Under the pieces are notes generated by a model, which ran no database searches, had not been told where the DNA came from, and saw only the letters and a program-made list of their open reading frames with translations. A program made the position numbers and the translations under genes. From Streptomyces sp. PsTaAH-137 (GTDB lineage Bacteria > Actinomycetota > Actinomycetes > Streptomycetales > Streptomycetaceae): a stretch of DNA of 64,000 bases. The stretch covers positions 248,001 to 312,000 of the forward strand of contig NZ_QLLY01000004.1 in assembly GCF_003259365.1 (NCBI RefSeq), written 5' to 3'. Shown in pieces: positions 31,280 through 39,457 of the stretch; position 1 is the stretch's first letter; each line of letters opens with the position of its first letter.

Positions 31280-31319
31280 TGCCGGGGCGGCGGCACAGCT
31301 CACCGCCGCCGCCCCGGCA
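31280..31319. terminator. Bidirectional terminator after the M56 gene
   Basis: TGCCGGGGCGGCGG (31280-31293) pairs perfectly with CCGCCGCCCCGGCA (31306-31319), separating the convergent M56 and TerB genes. Confidence 0.85.
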
Positions 31320-31327
31320 TCCGGCCG

Positions 31328-31783
31328 CTAGAGGTCGAACTCGTGCGGGGCGAGGCCCAGCATCTGGCACGCCTCGCGGACGACGGCCCGCTCGGTGGCG
31401 TCGAAGTCGCCGTCGGCGCCGCCGATGACGATGCCGATCTGGATCACGGCGCGCGCCTCGGCCTCCTTCTTCTTGGCCTTGGCGACCTCCTGGAGCACGC
31501 TGACCTTGCCGAAGTCGAAGTCGGCGGTCAGCTTGTCCAGGTTGGCCTCGAAGCGGCGCTGGAGGTCGTCCGCCGGGAAGTTCTGCAACACCTCGTTGCT
31601 CATGATGAGTTGGGCGACGCGGCGGCGCTCCGACGGGTCGATCGTGCCGTCGGCGGCCGCCACCAGCGCGCACATCGCCATCGATGCGTCACGGAAGGCG
31701 CCCGACTTCAGGTCGTTCTTCTTCGCCACCAGCTGCGTCTGCATCGTCGACGCGGATTCCTTGATGCGGTCCCACAGGGCCAC
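31328..31783 (-). CDS. TerB-family tellurite resistance protein
   Basis: 151 residues, GTG start with GAAGGAAC upstream. It opens MALWDRIKESASTMQTQLVA and shows the TerB-like helical array: MAMCALVAAADGTIDPSERR and VIQIGIVIGGADGDFDATER, two repeated acidic metal-binding DG motifs separated by about 75 residues. TerB acts with TerC/TerD proteins in membrane-linked metal or stress complexes. The neighbouring upstream genes encode CNNM-type ion transporters, which fits a metal homeostasis role. The 18-bp palindrome at 31831-31848 lies about 50 bases upstream of the start. Confidence 0.88.
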   Translation of the reverse strand: MALWDRIKESASTMQTQLVAKKNDLKSGAFRDASMAMCALVAAADGTIDPSERRRVAQLIMSNEVLQNFPADDLQRRFEANLDKLTADFDFGKVSVLQEVAKAKKKEAEARAVIQIGIVIGGADGDFDATERAVVREACQMLGLAPHEFDL

Positions 31784-31830
31784 GAGTGTTCCTTCGGTCG
31801 AGGGTGAGAATCAAAGTCGTTCCAGGATTC

Positions 31831-31848
31831 TTCTACAGCTATGTAGAA
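31831..31848. promoter_or_regulatory. Palindromic operator TTCTAC-N6-GTAGAA (copy 1)
   Basis: The 18 bases TTCTACAGCTATGTAGAA form a perfect palindrome except for the central four bases. It lies in front of TerB and overlaps the end of the CNNM gene at 31839. A second copy with identical arms and spacing is at 34376-34393, in the promoter of the other end of the transporter pair. Confidence 0.75.
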
Positions 31849-32894
31849 ACTATTCGCTCCCCCGGAAAGTTCCGCCCCGCGCCCTGGCCGCCCACGAGTT
31901 CGGACAGCACGTCCTCCATCGTCACGAAGCCGATCACGGTGCCCTTGTCGCCGGTGACGGCGGCGAGATGGCCGCCCTGGGCGCGCAGCGCCGTGAGGGT
32001 GTCGTCGAGCGGGGTGTCGATGCGGACCCGGGTCAGCGGGTGCAGGGCGCCGCGCGGGAAGGGCAGGTCCCGGTCGGCGATGCCGAGGGTGTCCTTGATG
32101 TGCAGATAGCCGAGGAGCGCGGTGCCGTCGGCCCCGGTCACCGGGAAGCGGGAGAACCCGGCCCCGGCCGCCGCCCGCTCGAGACCCGCGGGCGTGATGG
32201 TGTCCGGCACCGTGCGCATCGACCGCGCGGGCACCACGATCTCGCCGACCGGGCGGGTGCCCAGCTCCAGGGCGTCGCGCAGCCGCTCCCCGTCGGCGGG
32301 TGAGAGCAGCCCCGCCTCGCTGGAGTCCAGGACGATGCGGGCGAGCTGGTCGTCGGTGAAGACGGCCTCGACCTCGTCCTTCGGCTCGACCCCGAGCAGC
32401 TTCAGCAGCGCGTTCGCGAAGGCGTTGATGCCGAAGACGACCGGACCGAGGGCGCGGGTGAGGCCGACCAGCGGCGGGCCGAGCAGCAGGGCCGTGCGCA
32501 CGGGCGCGGCGAGCGCGATGTTCTTCGGGACCATCTCGCCGAAGAGCATGTGCGCGTACGTCGCCACGGTCAGCGCGATGACGAAGGACAGCGGGTGGAC
32601 GAGGGCATGCGGCACGTGGACCGCCTCGAAGGCCGGCTCCAGGAGGTGGGCGATGGCCGGTTCGGCGACGGCGCCGAGGACCAGCGAGGAGACGGTGATG
32701 CCGAGTTGGGCCGTGGCGAGCATGGCGCTGATGTGCTGGAGCGCCCACAGCGCTGTCTTCGCCCGCTTGCTCCCCTCGCGGGCGCGCGGCTCGATCTGGT
32801 CGCGGCGTACGGAGATCAGGGAGAACTCGGCGCCGACGAAGAACGCGTTGGTCAGCAGGGTGAGGGCGCCGATGGCGAGCTGAAGGGCGGTCAT
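31839..32894 (-). CDS. CNNM/CorC-family transporter, CBS-domain protein (first of pair)
   Basis: 351 residues. CNNM transmembrane domain at residues 1-185 (MTALQLAIGALTLLTNAFFV, GAEFSLISVRRDQIEP, LATAQLGITVSSLVLGAVAE, GEMVPKNIALAAPVRTALL), then two CBS repeats (IVVPARSMRTVPD, FPVTGADGTALLGYLHIKD, LTALRAQGGHLAAVTGDKGT, VIGFVTMEDVLSELVG). Family members export or exchange Mg or Co. It lacks the C-terminal CorC_HlyC domain of its neighbour. The start overlaps the stop of the upstream CNNM gene, so the two are translationally coupled. Confidence 0.88.
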   Translation of the reverse strand: MTALQLAIGALTLLTNAFFVGAEFSLISVRRDQIEPRAREGSKRAKTALWALQHISAMLATAQLGITVSSLVLGAVAEPAIAHLLEPAFEAVHVPHALVHPLSFVIALTVATYAHMLFGEMVPKNIALAAPVRTALLLGPPLVGLTRALGPVVFGINAFANALLKLLGVEPKDEVEAVFTDDQLARIVLDSSEAGLLSPADGERLRDALELGTRPVGEIVVPARSMRTVPDTITPAGLERAAAGAGFSRFPVTGADGTALLGYLHIKDTLGIADRDLPFPRGALHPLTRVRIDTPLDDTLTALRAQGGHLAAVTGDKGTVIGFVTMEDVLSELVGGQGAGRNFPGERIVST

Positions 32895-34225
32895 CGGGCG
32901 TCCTTGGGCAGGGGTGCGGCGGGGGCCGCCGGGGCGGTGACGCGGACGCGGTCCGCGCGGTGGTGGTCGACGTCGAGCACGGTCAGGAGCCAGCCGTCGA
33001 GCTCCACGGTGTCGCCGGGCTCGGGGATGCGGGCCAGGCGGGTGGCGACGAGTCCGGCCACGGTCTCGTACGGGCCGTCGGGCGCGGCCAGGCCGATCCT
33101 GGCCAGCTCGTCGATGCGGACGCCGCCCTCGGCCTCCCAGCGGGACCGGCCGTCGGCGCCGGGGTCGGCGGGCCGCAGGTCGGGGGCGCTGACCGGGTCG
33201 TGCTCGTCGCGCACCTCGCCGACGACCTCCTCGACGATGTCCTCCATGGTCGCCACCCCGGCGGTGCCGCCGTACTCGTCGATGACGACGGCCATCGTGC
33301 GGGTCTCGCGCAGCCGCTCCAGGAGCCGGTCGGCGGGCAGGCTGTCGGGGACCAGGAGGGGCTTGGTGGCCAGCTCGGTGACCGGGGTGAGCGGCCGCCG
33401 CTCCGGCTCCAGGGCCAGTACGTCGCGGATGTGGACGGTGCCGATGACGTCGTCGAGGCCGTCGCGGTGGACGGGGAAGCGGGACAGGCCGGTGGCATGG
33501 GTCAGTGCCGCCGCGTCGGCGGCCGTGGCGTGCGCCTCCAGGGAGCGGACGTCGACGCGCGGCGTCATCACGTTCTCCGCGGTCAGGTCGCTCAAGTGCA
33601 GGGTGCGCACGAACAGTTCGGCCGAGTCGGCCTCCAGGGCGCCCTCGGCGGCGGAGTGCCGGGCGAGCGCGACGAGCTCCTCCGGGGTGCGGGCGGAGGC
33701 CAGCTCCTCGGCGGGCTCCAGGCCGAAGCGGCGCACCGCGCGGTTCGCCGTGTTGTTCAGGTGGCGGATGAACGGCCCGAAGGCGGCGGTGAATCCGCGC
33801 TGCGGCGCGGCGACGACCTTGGCCACGGGGACGGGGCGGGCGATCGCCCAGTTCTTCGGGACCAGTTCGCCGACGACCATCAGGACCACGGTGGACAGGG
33901 CGACGCCGAGCACGGAGGAGACCGTCGGGGCGGCGCCGCCGAGCCCCGCCGCCTCCAGCGGGCCGCGCAGCAGCGCCGACAGGGAGGGCTCGGCGAGCAT
34001 GCCGATCACCAGCGAGGTGACGGTGATGCCGAGCTGAGCACCGGAGAGCTGGAACGTCAGATGCCGGACGGCCTTGAGCGCGCCGGCCGCGCCGCGCTCC
34101 CCGGCGGCCGCAGCGCGCTCCAGCTCACCGCGCTCGACCGTCGTCAGGGAGAACTCGGCCGCGACGAACAGCGCGCAGGCGAGCGTGAGCAGCAGCGCGA
34201 GGCCGAGCAACAGCACCTCGGTCAT
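32891..34225 (-). CDS. CNNM/CorC-family transporter with CorC_HlyC domain (second of pair)
   Basis: 444 residues. N-terminal CNNM domain (LLLGLALLLTLACALFVAAE, FSLTTVERGELERAA, LSGAQLGITVTSLVIGMLAE, GELVPKNWAIARPVPVAKVV), a CBS pair (ENVMTPRVDVRSLEAHA, FPVHRDGLDDVIGTVHIRD, MAVVIDEYGGTAGVATMEDI) and the CorC_HlyC domain from about residue 350 (GRSRWEAEGGVRIDELARIG). It is the longer, complete partner of the following gene. Transcription probably starts near the palindrome at 34376-34393. Tandem CNNM pairs in Streptomyces are common; metal specificity is unknown. Confidence 0.9.
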   Translation of the reverse strand: MTEVLLLGLALLLTLACALFVAAEFSLTTVERGELERAAAAGERGAAGALKAVRHLTFQLSGAQLGITVTSLVIGMLAEPSLSALLRGPLEAAGLGGAAPTVSSVLGVALSTVVLMVVGELVPKNWAIARPVPVAKVVAAPQRGFTAAFGPFIRHLNNTANRAVRRFGLEPAEELASARTPEELVALARHSAAEGALEADSAELFVRTLHLSDLTAENVMTPRVDVRSLEAHATAADAAALTHATGLSRFPVHRDGLDDVIGTVHIRDVLALEPERRPLTPVTELATKPLLVPDSLPADRLLERLRETRTMAVVIDEYGGTAGVATMEDIVEEVVGEVRDEHDPVSAPDLRPADPGADGRSRWEAEGGVRIDELARIGLAAPDGPYETVAGLVATRLARIPEPGDTVELDGWLLTVLDVDHHRADRVRVTAPAAPAAPLPKDAR

Positions 34226-34375
34226 GACCGCCCCACCCCCTGCCCGGGTGTCTCGATGATCGGCGGTCGGCTACTCGGGGGCTCACCCATCGCGGGCCTG
34301 GCTCCTTCGCACTCGGGGAATCGGCTGATCCCGGTCGGTCGTCACGGTGGGGCGGCGCGGCAAAAACGCCTATTC

Positions 34376-34393
34376 TTCTACGCGCCTGTAGAA
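34376..34393. promoter_or_regulatory. Palindromic operator TTCTAC-N6-GTAGAA (copy 2)
   Basis: TTCTACGCGCCTGTAGAA, the same arms and spacer length as at 31831-31848, lies between the divergent CNNM gene and spo0M, about 95 bases before spo0M and 150 before the CNNM start. Confidence 0.75.
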
Positions 34394-34487
34394 CGTGGCC
34401 GGGTTCGGTGTAGTTCCCGCGCCCCCACCCCTGTAACCCCCGTGATTCCCGTAACCCTCCTACGTACAAAAGGGAGTGAACGCCTCG

Positions 34488-35513
34488 ATGGTGTTCAAAC
34501 GACTGCTCGGCTCACTCGGCGTGGGCGGCCCGACCGTCGACACCGTCCTCGCGCCCGGGGCCGCCGCCCCCGGCGGCACCCTGTCGGGCCAGGTCCGGCT
34601 CAGCGGCGGCAGCGGCGACTTCGACATCGAGCACATCACCCTGGAGCTGGTGGCCCGGGTCGAGGCCGAACAGGGCGACCACGAGGAGGTGGGCGCGGTC
34701 GCCTTCGACCGGTTCGTGGTCGGCGGCGGCTTCCGGCTGACGGCGGGCGCCGAGCACACGGTGCCGTTCTCCGTGACGCTCCCCTGGGAGACCCCGGTCA
34801 CCGAGCTGTACGGGCAGGGGCTCGGCGTCGTCCTCGGGGTGCGCACCGAGCTGTCGGTGGCCGGCGCCAAGGACAAGGGCGACCTCGACCCGCTCACCGT
34901 GGGCCCGCTGCCGGTGCAGGAGGCGATCCTGGAGGCGTTCGGACAGCTCGGCTTCGGCTTCCGGTCGGCCGATCTGGAGTACGGGCGCATCGGCGGCACC
35001 GGCCAGCAGCTCCCCTTCTACCAGGAGATCGAGCTGATCCCGGCCCCGGATTACGCGCACGCGGTCAACGAGATCGAGGTGACCTTCCTCGCCACCCCCG
35101 GCGGCATGGAGGTGGTCCTGGAGGCCGACAAGCGCGGCGGCCCGTTCGGCGGCGGGCACGACGCGCTCACCCGCTTCACGGTCTCCCACGACGGCATCCA
35201 CCAGCAGGACTGGAACGCGCTGGTCGACGGCTGGGTCCGGCAGCTCCTGGACCACCACGCGTCGTACGGGTCCCATGCCGCGTACGACGCGGGCCACCAC
35301 GGGTACGGCGACGACCACGGGCACGGACACGATCACGGGCACCGTTCCGGTCCCGGCATCGGGACGGCCGTCGCGGTGGGTGCGGCCGGGCTCGCGGTCG
35401 GCGTGGTCGGCGGGCTCGTGGCCGCCGAAGTGGTCGACGAGGTCGGGGACTTCTTCGAGGGTGACGACGACGAGGGTGACGACGAGGGTTCCGACGACGG
35501 CGGGGAGGACTGA
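34488..35513 (+). CDS. spo0M: Sporulation-control protein Spo0M
   Basis: 341 residues from the ATG at 34488 (AGGGAG upstream; a GTG 12 bases earlier is too close to it). The N-terminal arrestin-like domain reads VFKRLLGSLGVGGPTVDTVL, PGGTLSGQVRLSGGSGDFDI, EHITLELVARVEAE, GAEHTVPFSVTLPWETPVTE. After residue ~245 there is a long His/Asp-rich segment (HHGYGDDHGHGHDHGH), then a hydrophobic GIGTAVAVGAAGLAVGVVGG helix and a very acidic tail. The tail region resembles histidine-rich metal-binding stretches. Spo0M proteins influence sporulation and cell division in other Gram-positives. TatA follows by one base. Confidence 0.9.
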   Translation: MVFKRLLGSLGVGGPTVDTVLAPGAAAPGGTLSGQVRLSGGSGDFDIEHITLELVARVEAEQGDHEEVGAVAFDRFVVGGGFRLTAGAEHTVPFSVTLPWETPVTELYGQGLGVVLGVRTELSVAGAKDKGDLDPLTVGPLPVQEAILEAFGQLGFGFRSADLEYGRIGGTGQQLPFYQEIELIPAPDYAHAVNEIEVTFLATPGGMEVVLEADKRGGPFGGGHDALTRFTVSHDGIHQQDWNALVDGWVRQLLDHHASYGSHAAYDAGHHGYGDDHGHGHDHGHRSGPGIGTAVAVGAAGLAVGVVGGLVAAEVVDEVGDFFEGDDDEGDDEGSDDGGED

Positions 35514-35514
35514 C

Positions 35515-35730
35515 ATGTTCGGCCTCAGCGAGATCGCCATCGTCCTGATCATCGCCGCCGTCGTGATCGGCGCGAAGAAGCTGCCCGACCTGGTCCGCAG
35601 TGCGGGCAAATCGGCCCGCATCCTCAAGGCCGAGGCGCGGGCGCTGAAGGAGGACGACGGGACCGGGGAGGGACCGGCGCAGCAGCCGCGGGTGATCCGG
35701 GGCGAGACGGTGGACCGCCCCGACCGGTGA
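35515..35730 (+). CDS. tatA: TatA/E-family translocase subunit, second copy
   Basis: 71 residues. MFGLSEIAIVLIIAAVVIGA, then KKLPDLVRSAGKSARILKAE gives the TatA helix, hinge and amphipathic helix. The start is one base after the spo0M stop. Together with the copy at 24936 it makes two lone TatA genes in the window, without tatB or tatC. Function in the Tat pore is assumed; a separate role with the Spo0M protein is possible. Confidence 0.88.
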   Translation: MFGLSEIAIVLIIAAVVIGAKKLPDLVRSAGKSARILKAEARALKEDDGTGEGPAQQPRVIRGETVDRPDR

Positions 35731-35755
35731 GCCGGCCGGCCGCGCGCCACACCGT

Positions 35756-35790
35756 CGGCCCCGGGTGAGCACCGCTCGCCCGGGGCCGTT
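35756..35790 (+). terminator. Terminator of the spo0M-tatA transcript
   Basis: CGGCCCCGGGTGAGC and GCTCGCCCGGGGCCG form a 15-bp stem with one G-U pair and a 3-base loop, followed by TT. Confidence 0.8.
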
Positions 35791-35834
35791 CCCGTGCCGC
35801 CGCCCAAGGCGCCGCGGACCATGGCGCGATGTTC

Positions 35835-35848
35835 TGAATGGTGGTTCA
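35835..35848 (+). promoter_or_regulatory. Inverted repeat TGAATGGTGGTTCA before the TetR gene
   Basis: TGAA-N6-TTCA, 8 bases before the ATG at 35857, is placed to let the regulator repress itself and the acyl-CoA dehydrogenase. Confidence 0.5.
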
Positions 35849-35856
35849 CTGCTTGC

Positions 35857-36471
35857 ATGGCCTACCGCAAGACCCCCGCCGAACTGCGCCGCCTCGACGC
35901 CGCCCGCGAGCATCTGATCGCGTGTGCCACCGCCGTCGTCGCCGAAGTCGGCTGGTCCCAGGCGTCGGTGACGGCCGTCGCCGACTCGGCCGGGATCGCG
36001 GCGGGCTCCGTCTACCAGCACTTCCCGTCCAAGTCCGCGCTCGCCGTCGAGGTCTTCCGGCGGGCCGCGGGCCACGAGGTGGAGGTCCTGGAGACGGTGC
36101 TGCGCGGGCCCGGCGACCCCGTCGCCCGGCTCGCCTCCGGCGTCGCCGTGTTCGCCCGCCGCGCCCTGGAGAACCGCGGCCTGGCCTACGCGCTGCTCGC
36201 CGCCCCCGCCGAACCGGCGGTCGGGGCCGAGCGCCTCGAACACCGCCGCCGCTACCGCGCGCTCTTCGCCGAGGTGGTCCGCGAGGGCATCGCGGCCGGT
36301 CAACTCCCGCCGCAGCACGCCGAGATCACCGCCGCCGCGCTCACCGGCGCGGTCGGCGAGGTCCTCGCGTACCCGCTCGGCGCCCCGGACTCCACCGACA
36401 CGGACGCCCTGCTGGCCGACCTCACCGCCACCGTGCTGCGCTGCGCGGGCGCCGCCGCCCCGAGCAACTGA
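35857..36471 (+). CDS. TetR-family regulator
   Basis: 204 residues. HTH at the N-terminus: AREHLIACATAVVAEVGWSQ, then ASVTAVADSAGIAAGSVYQH, FPSKSALAVEVFRRA. The C-terminal ligand-binding helices include FARRALENRGLAYALLAAPA and GAVGEVLAYPLGAPDS. It starts a two-gene operon with an AidB-like dehydrogenase 33 bases downstream, so it probably regulates that gene in response to an acyl-CoA or related ligand. The start ATG is right behind the TGAA-N6-TTCA repeat. Confidence 0.9.
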   Translation: MAYRKTPAELRRLDAAREHLIACATAVVAEVGWSQASVTAVADSAGIAAGSVYQHFPSKSALAVEVFRRAAGHEVEVLETVLRGPGDPVARLASGVAVFARRALENRGLAYALLAAPAEPAVGAERLEHRRRYRALFAEVVREGIAAGQLPPQHAEITAAALTGAVGEVLAYPLGAPDSTDTDALLADLTATVLRCAGAAAPSN

Positions 36472-36504
36472 CCCGACCGGACCCGAACCCGCAGGGAGAG
36501 CCCC

Positions 36505-38151
36505 ATGACCGTGACCAGCCGCCCGGCCTCCGTCACCCACGAGGTCACCAACCAGGCACCGCCGCTCACCGGTCACGACGCCGCCGACGACCCGGTCCTC
36601 CTCGACGGCGTACGGCGGGAGGGCGCCGCGTGGCACCTCGACGACCTGCACCGCTTCGGCAGGCTCGTCGGCAGCGCGGAGGCCCGCGACTGGGCCGAGC
36701 AGGCCAACCGCTGCGAGCCCGAACTGCGCACCCACGACCGCTACGGCAACCGCGTCGACGAGGTCGACTTCCACCCCGCCTACCACTCCCTGATGCGCGC
36801 CACCGTCGGCGCGGGAGCCGCCGGTTCGGCCTGGGCGGACGAGCGGTCCGGCGCGCATGTCGCCCGCGCCGCGACGTTCATGGTCGCCACGATGATGGAG
36901 CAGGGCCACATGTGCCCGGTCTCCATGACGTACGCCGTGATCCCGGCCCTGCGCCGCGCCCCCGACCTCGCCAAGACCTACGAGCCGCTGCTCACGTCCA
37001 CCGTCTACGAGCCCGGCCTGCGCACCCCCACCGACAAGCGCGGGCTGCTCGCCGGGATGGGCATGACGGAGAAGCAGGGCGGCACCGACGTACGGGCCAA
37101 CACCACGGCGGCGGTCGAACAGGCCGACGGCACCTGGCGGTTGCGGGGCCACAAGTGGTTCACCAGCGCCCCGATGAACGACCTGTTCCTGGTCCTAGCG
37201 CAGGCACCCGGCGGCCTCTCGTGCTTCCTGGTGCCGCGCGTGCTCCCCGACGGCAGCCGCAACACCTTCCGCATCCAGCGCCTGAAGGACAAGCTCGGCA
37301 ACCGCTCGAACGCCTCCAGCGAGCCGGAGTTCGACGACACCGTGGCCTGGCTCGTCGGCGACGAGGGCAAGGGCGTGCGAACCATCATCGACATGGTGAC
37401 GATGACCCGGCTCGACTGCGTCCTCGGCTCGGCCGGGCACATCCGCGAGGCGCTGGCCCAGGCCGCGCACCACACCCGGCACCGCTCGGTGTTCGGCGCC
37501 AAGCTCATCGACCAGCCGCTGATGCGCAATGTCCTCGGCGACCTGGGCCTGGAGTCGGAGGCCGCCACCACGCTCGGCCTGCGCCTGGCCGGGGCCGCCG
37601 ACCGGGCCCAGCGCGGCGACACCGGCGAGCGCGCCTTCCTGCGCCTGGCCACCGCCGTCGCCAAGTACTGGGTCTGCAAGCGCCAGCCGCAGTTCGTCGC
37701 GGAGGCCCTGGAATGCCTCGGCGGCAACGGCTATGACGAGGCGTCAGGCATGCCCCGCCTCTACCGCGAGGCGCCGCTGAACGGCATCTGGGAGGGCTCG
37801 GGCAACGTCAACGCGCTCGACATGCTGCGCGCCCTGGCCCGCGAACCCGAGTCCCTGGAGGCGTTCCGTACGGAGATCGAGGCGGCGTCCGGCGCCGACC
37901 GCCGACTGGACGCCGCCTGGCGGGAGTTGAGGGAGCAGCTGGTGCTCACCGAGGACGCCCCGCTGCGCGCCCGCCGCGTCATCGAGCGGGCGGCCCTGGT
38001 GCTCCAGGGCTCGCTGCTCGTCCGCCATGCCCCGGCCGCCGTCGCCGACGCGTTCTGCGCGTCGCGGCTCGGCGGCGACCAGGGCCTGGCGTTCGGGACG
38101 CTGGCGCCGGGGACGGACTTCGCCGCCCTGATCGGACGGCTGCCCGCCTGA
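36505..38151 (+). CDS. Acyl-CoA dehydrogenase, AidB-like
   Basis: 548 residues, ATG with AGGGAG upstream. Motifs: MCPVSMTYAVIPALRRAPDL, LLAGMGMTEKQGGTDVRANT, GHKWFTSAPMNDLFLVLAQA, NRSNASSEPEFDDTVAWLVG, DCVLGSAGHIREALAQAAHH and the C-terminal LECLGGNGYDEASGMPRLYR, EAPLNGIWEGSGNVNALDML. This architecture, with the extended C-terminal domain, is that of AidB-type flavoproteins, which act in alkylation stress and bind DNA in E. coli; real acyl-CoA oxidation is uncertain. Cotranscribed with the upstream TetR gene. Confidence 0.88.
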   Translation: MTVTSRPASVTHEVTNQAPPLTGHDAADDPVLLDGVRREGAAWHLDDLHRFGRLVGSAEARDWAEQANRCEPELRTHDRYGNRVDEVDFHPAYHSLMRATVGAGAAGSAWADERSGAHVARAATFMVATMMEQGHMCPVSMTYAVIPALRRAPDLAKTYEPLLTSTVYEPGLRTPTDKRGLLAGMGMTEKQGGTDVRANTTAAVEQADGTWRLRGHKWFTSAPMNDLFLVLAQAPGGLSCFLVPRVLPDGSRNTFRIQRLKDKLGNRSNASSEPEFDDTVAWLVGDEGKGVRTIIDMVTMTRLDCVLGSAGHIREALAQAAHHTRHRSVFGAKLIDQPLMRNVLGDLGLESEAATTLGLRLAGAADRAQRGDTGERAFLRLATAVAKYWVCKRQPQFVAEALECLGGNGYDEASGMPRLYREAPLNGIWEGSGNVNALDMLRALAREPESLEAFRTEIEAASGADRRLDAAWRELREQLVLTEDAPLRARRVIERAALVLQGSLLVRHAPAAVADAFCASRLGGDQGLAFGTLAPGTDFAALIGRLPA

Positions 38152-38155
38152 GCGG

Positions 38156-39337
38156 TCAGACCGCGGCCCGGTCCGGCTGCTCCACCACACGGCGGTGGCC
38201 GCCGGGCATCCCGACGGTGGGGTGGGCGACGCCCCAGGCCGCGCCCTTGCAGACGAGCTCCTTGTAGAGGGCGGCCGTGCGGCCGGTCAGGGCCGAGTCC
38301 TTGGCCCGGTCGTCGGCGGTGACGAACTGGATCAGGCCCTCCTTGCGGCCCAGCGAGACGCACTGGTTGAAGTAGCGGATCGGGACCGTCGGCACCTTGC
38401 CGCCCGACAGTCGGGCGGCGAGCGCGTCGGCGGCCTGCCAGGCCGAGGGGACGCCCGAGGCGCACGACATCCGCAGCGGCTTGTCGCCCGGACCCTCCAC
38501 CAGGGCCGCGTCGCCGACGGCGTAGACGTCCGGGTGGGAGACGGCGCGCAGGGTGCGGTCGACGACGATCTGCCCGGTCTCCGAGACCTCCAGCGTGGTG
38601 GCCTTGGCGATGGGGTGGACGGCGAACCCGGTGGTCCACACGGTCACCGCGGCGGGCAGCGCCGCCCCGGCCCCGGTGGTCACCTGGCCGGCGTCGACGG
38701 CCGTCACGGCGGTGTGTTCGTGCACCGTGACGCCGAGCCGGTCCACGACCTTGCGCAGGTGGGCGCGGCCCTTGGCCGAGAGCCAAGCGCCGAGGGCGCC
38801 GCGGGCGGCGAGCGCCACGTCCAGGTCGGGGCGGGCCTCGGCGATCTCGGTCGCGGCCTCCACGCCGGTGAGACCGGCGCCGACGACCAGCACGTGCTCC
38901 CCGGGCGCGAGCGCGGCCAGCCGCTCGCGCAGCCGCAGGGCGCCGGGACGGCTCGCGATCTGGTGGGCGTGCGCGGCGGCCCCGGGCACGCCGTGGTCGT
39001 CCCAGCCGCTGCCGAGGGCGTAGACGAGAGAGTCGTACGGGAGTGTCTCCTCGCCCTCCCCGGTCACGAGGGTCACCTCCTTGCGCTCGGCGTCGACGCC
39101 GGTGACTTCCGCGATCCGCACGTCGACGCCCGTACCGGCGAACATGTCGCTCAGCGGGCGGCGGGTGAGGTCCTGGCCGGTGGCGAGCTGGTGCAGGCGG
39201 ACGCGCTCGACGAAGTCCGGCTCCGCGTTGACGAGGGTGATGCGGACGTCGTCGCGGTGCAGTCGCCGGGCGAGGCGGCCGGCGGCGGTGGCTCCGGTGT
39301 AGCCGGCGCCGAGGACGACGATGCGGTGCTGCTGCAT
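38156..39337 (-). CDS. FAD-dependent pyridine nucleotide-disulfide oxidoreductase, NDH-2-like
   Basis: 393 residues. Two Rossmann motifs, IVVLGAGYTGATAAGRLARR (FAD) and VLVVGAGLTGVEAATEIAEA (NAD), plus YAVGDAALVEGPGDKP as the second FAD-binding stretch. The overall shape resembles type II NADH dehydrogenases and coenzyme-A-independent oxidoreductases. The gene starts 120 bases from, and runs parallel to, an ECF41 sigma-factor gene; ECF41 sigma factors are typically linked to carboxymuconolactone decarboxylase, oxidoreductase or epimerase genes that they control. Target electron acceptor unknown. Confidence 0.87.
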   Translation of the reverse strand: MQQHRIVVLGAGYTGATAAGRLARRLHRDDVRITLVNAEPDFVERVRLHQLATGQDLTRRPLSDMFAGTGVDVRIAEVTGVDAERKEVTLVTGEGEETLPYDSLVYALGSGWDDHGVPGAAAHAHQIASRPGALRLRERLAALAPGEHVLVVGAGLTGVEAATEIAEARPDLDVALAARGALGAWLSAKGRAHLRKVVDRLGVTVHEHTAVTAVDAGQVTTGAGAALPAAVTVWTTGFAVHPIAKATTLEVSETGQIVVDRTLRAVSHPDVYAVGDAALVEGPGDKPLRMSCASGVPSAWQAADALAARLSGGKVPTVPIRYFNQCVSLGRKEGLIQFVTADDRAKDSALTGRTAALYKELVCKGAAWGVAHPTVGMPGGHRRVVEQPDRAAV

Positions 39338-39427
39338 GGCGGGCTCCTACAGGCTCTGGCCGCCCCCGTTCCGGGCGGGCTCGCCTCTTGAACCGGACAG
39401 CCCACTGTTTCCTGACAGCAACGTGCC

Positions 39428-39441
39428 GTGACGCGCGTCAC
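39428..39441. promoter_or_regulatory. Perfect palindrome GTGACGCGCGTCAC between oxidoreductase and ECF41 genes
   Basis: A 14-base perfect palindrome 90 bases upstream of the oxidoreductase start. On the minus strand a TGTCAGG sequence, near the TGTCACA-like -35 of ECF41 promoters, lies about 70 bases upstream of the start. The palindrome may be an operator for a different regulator. Confidence 0.5.
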
Positions 39442-39457
39442 ATCCTGCTCGGCCCGG

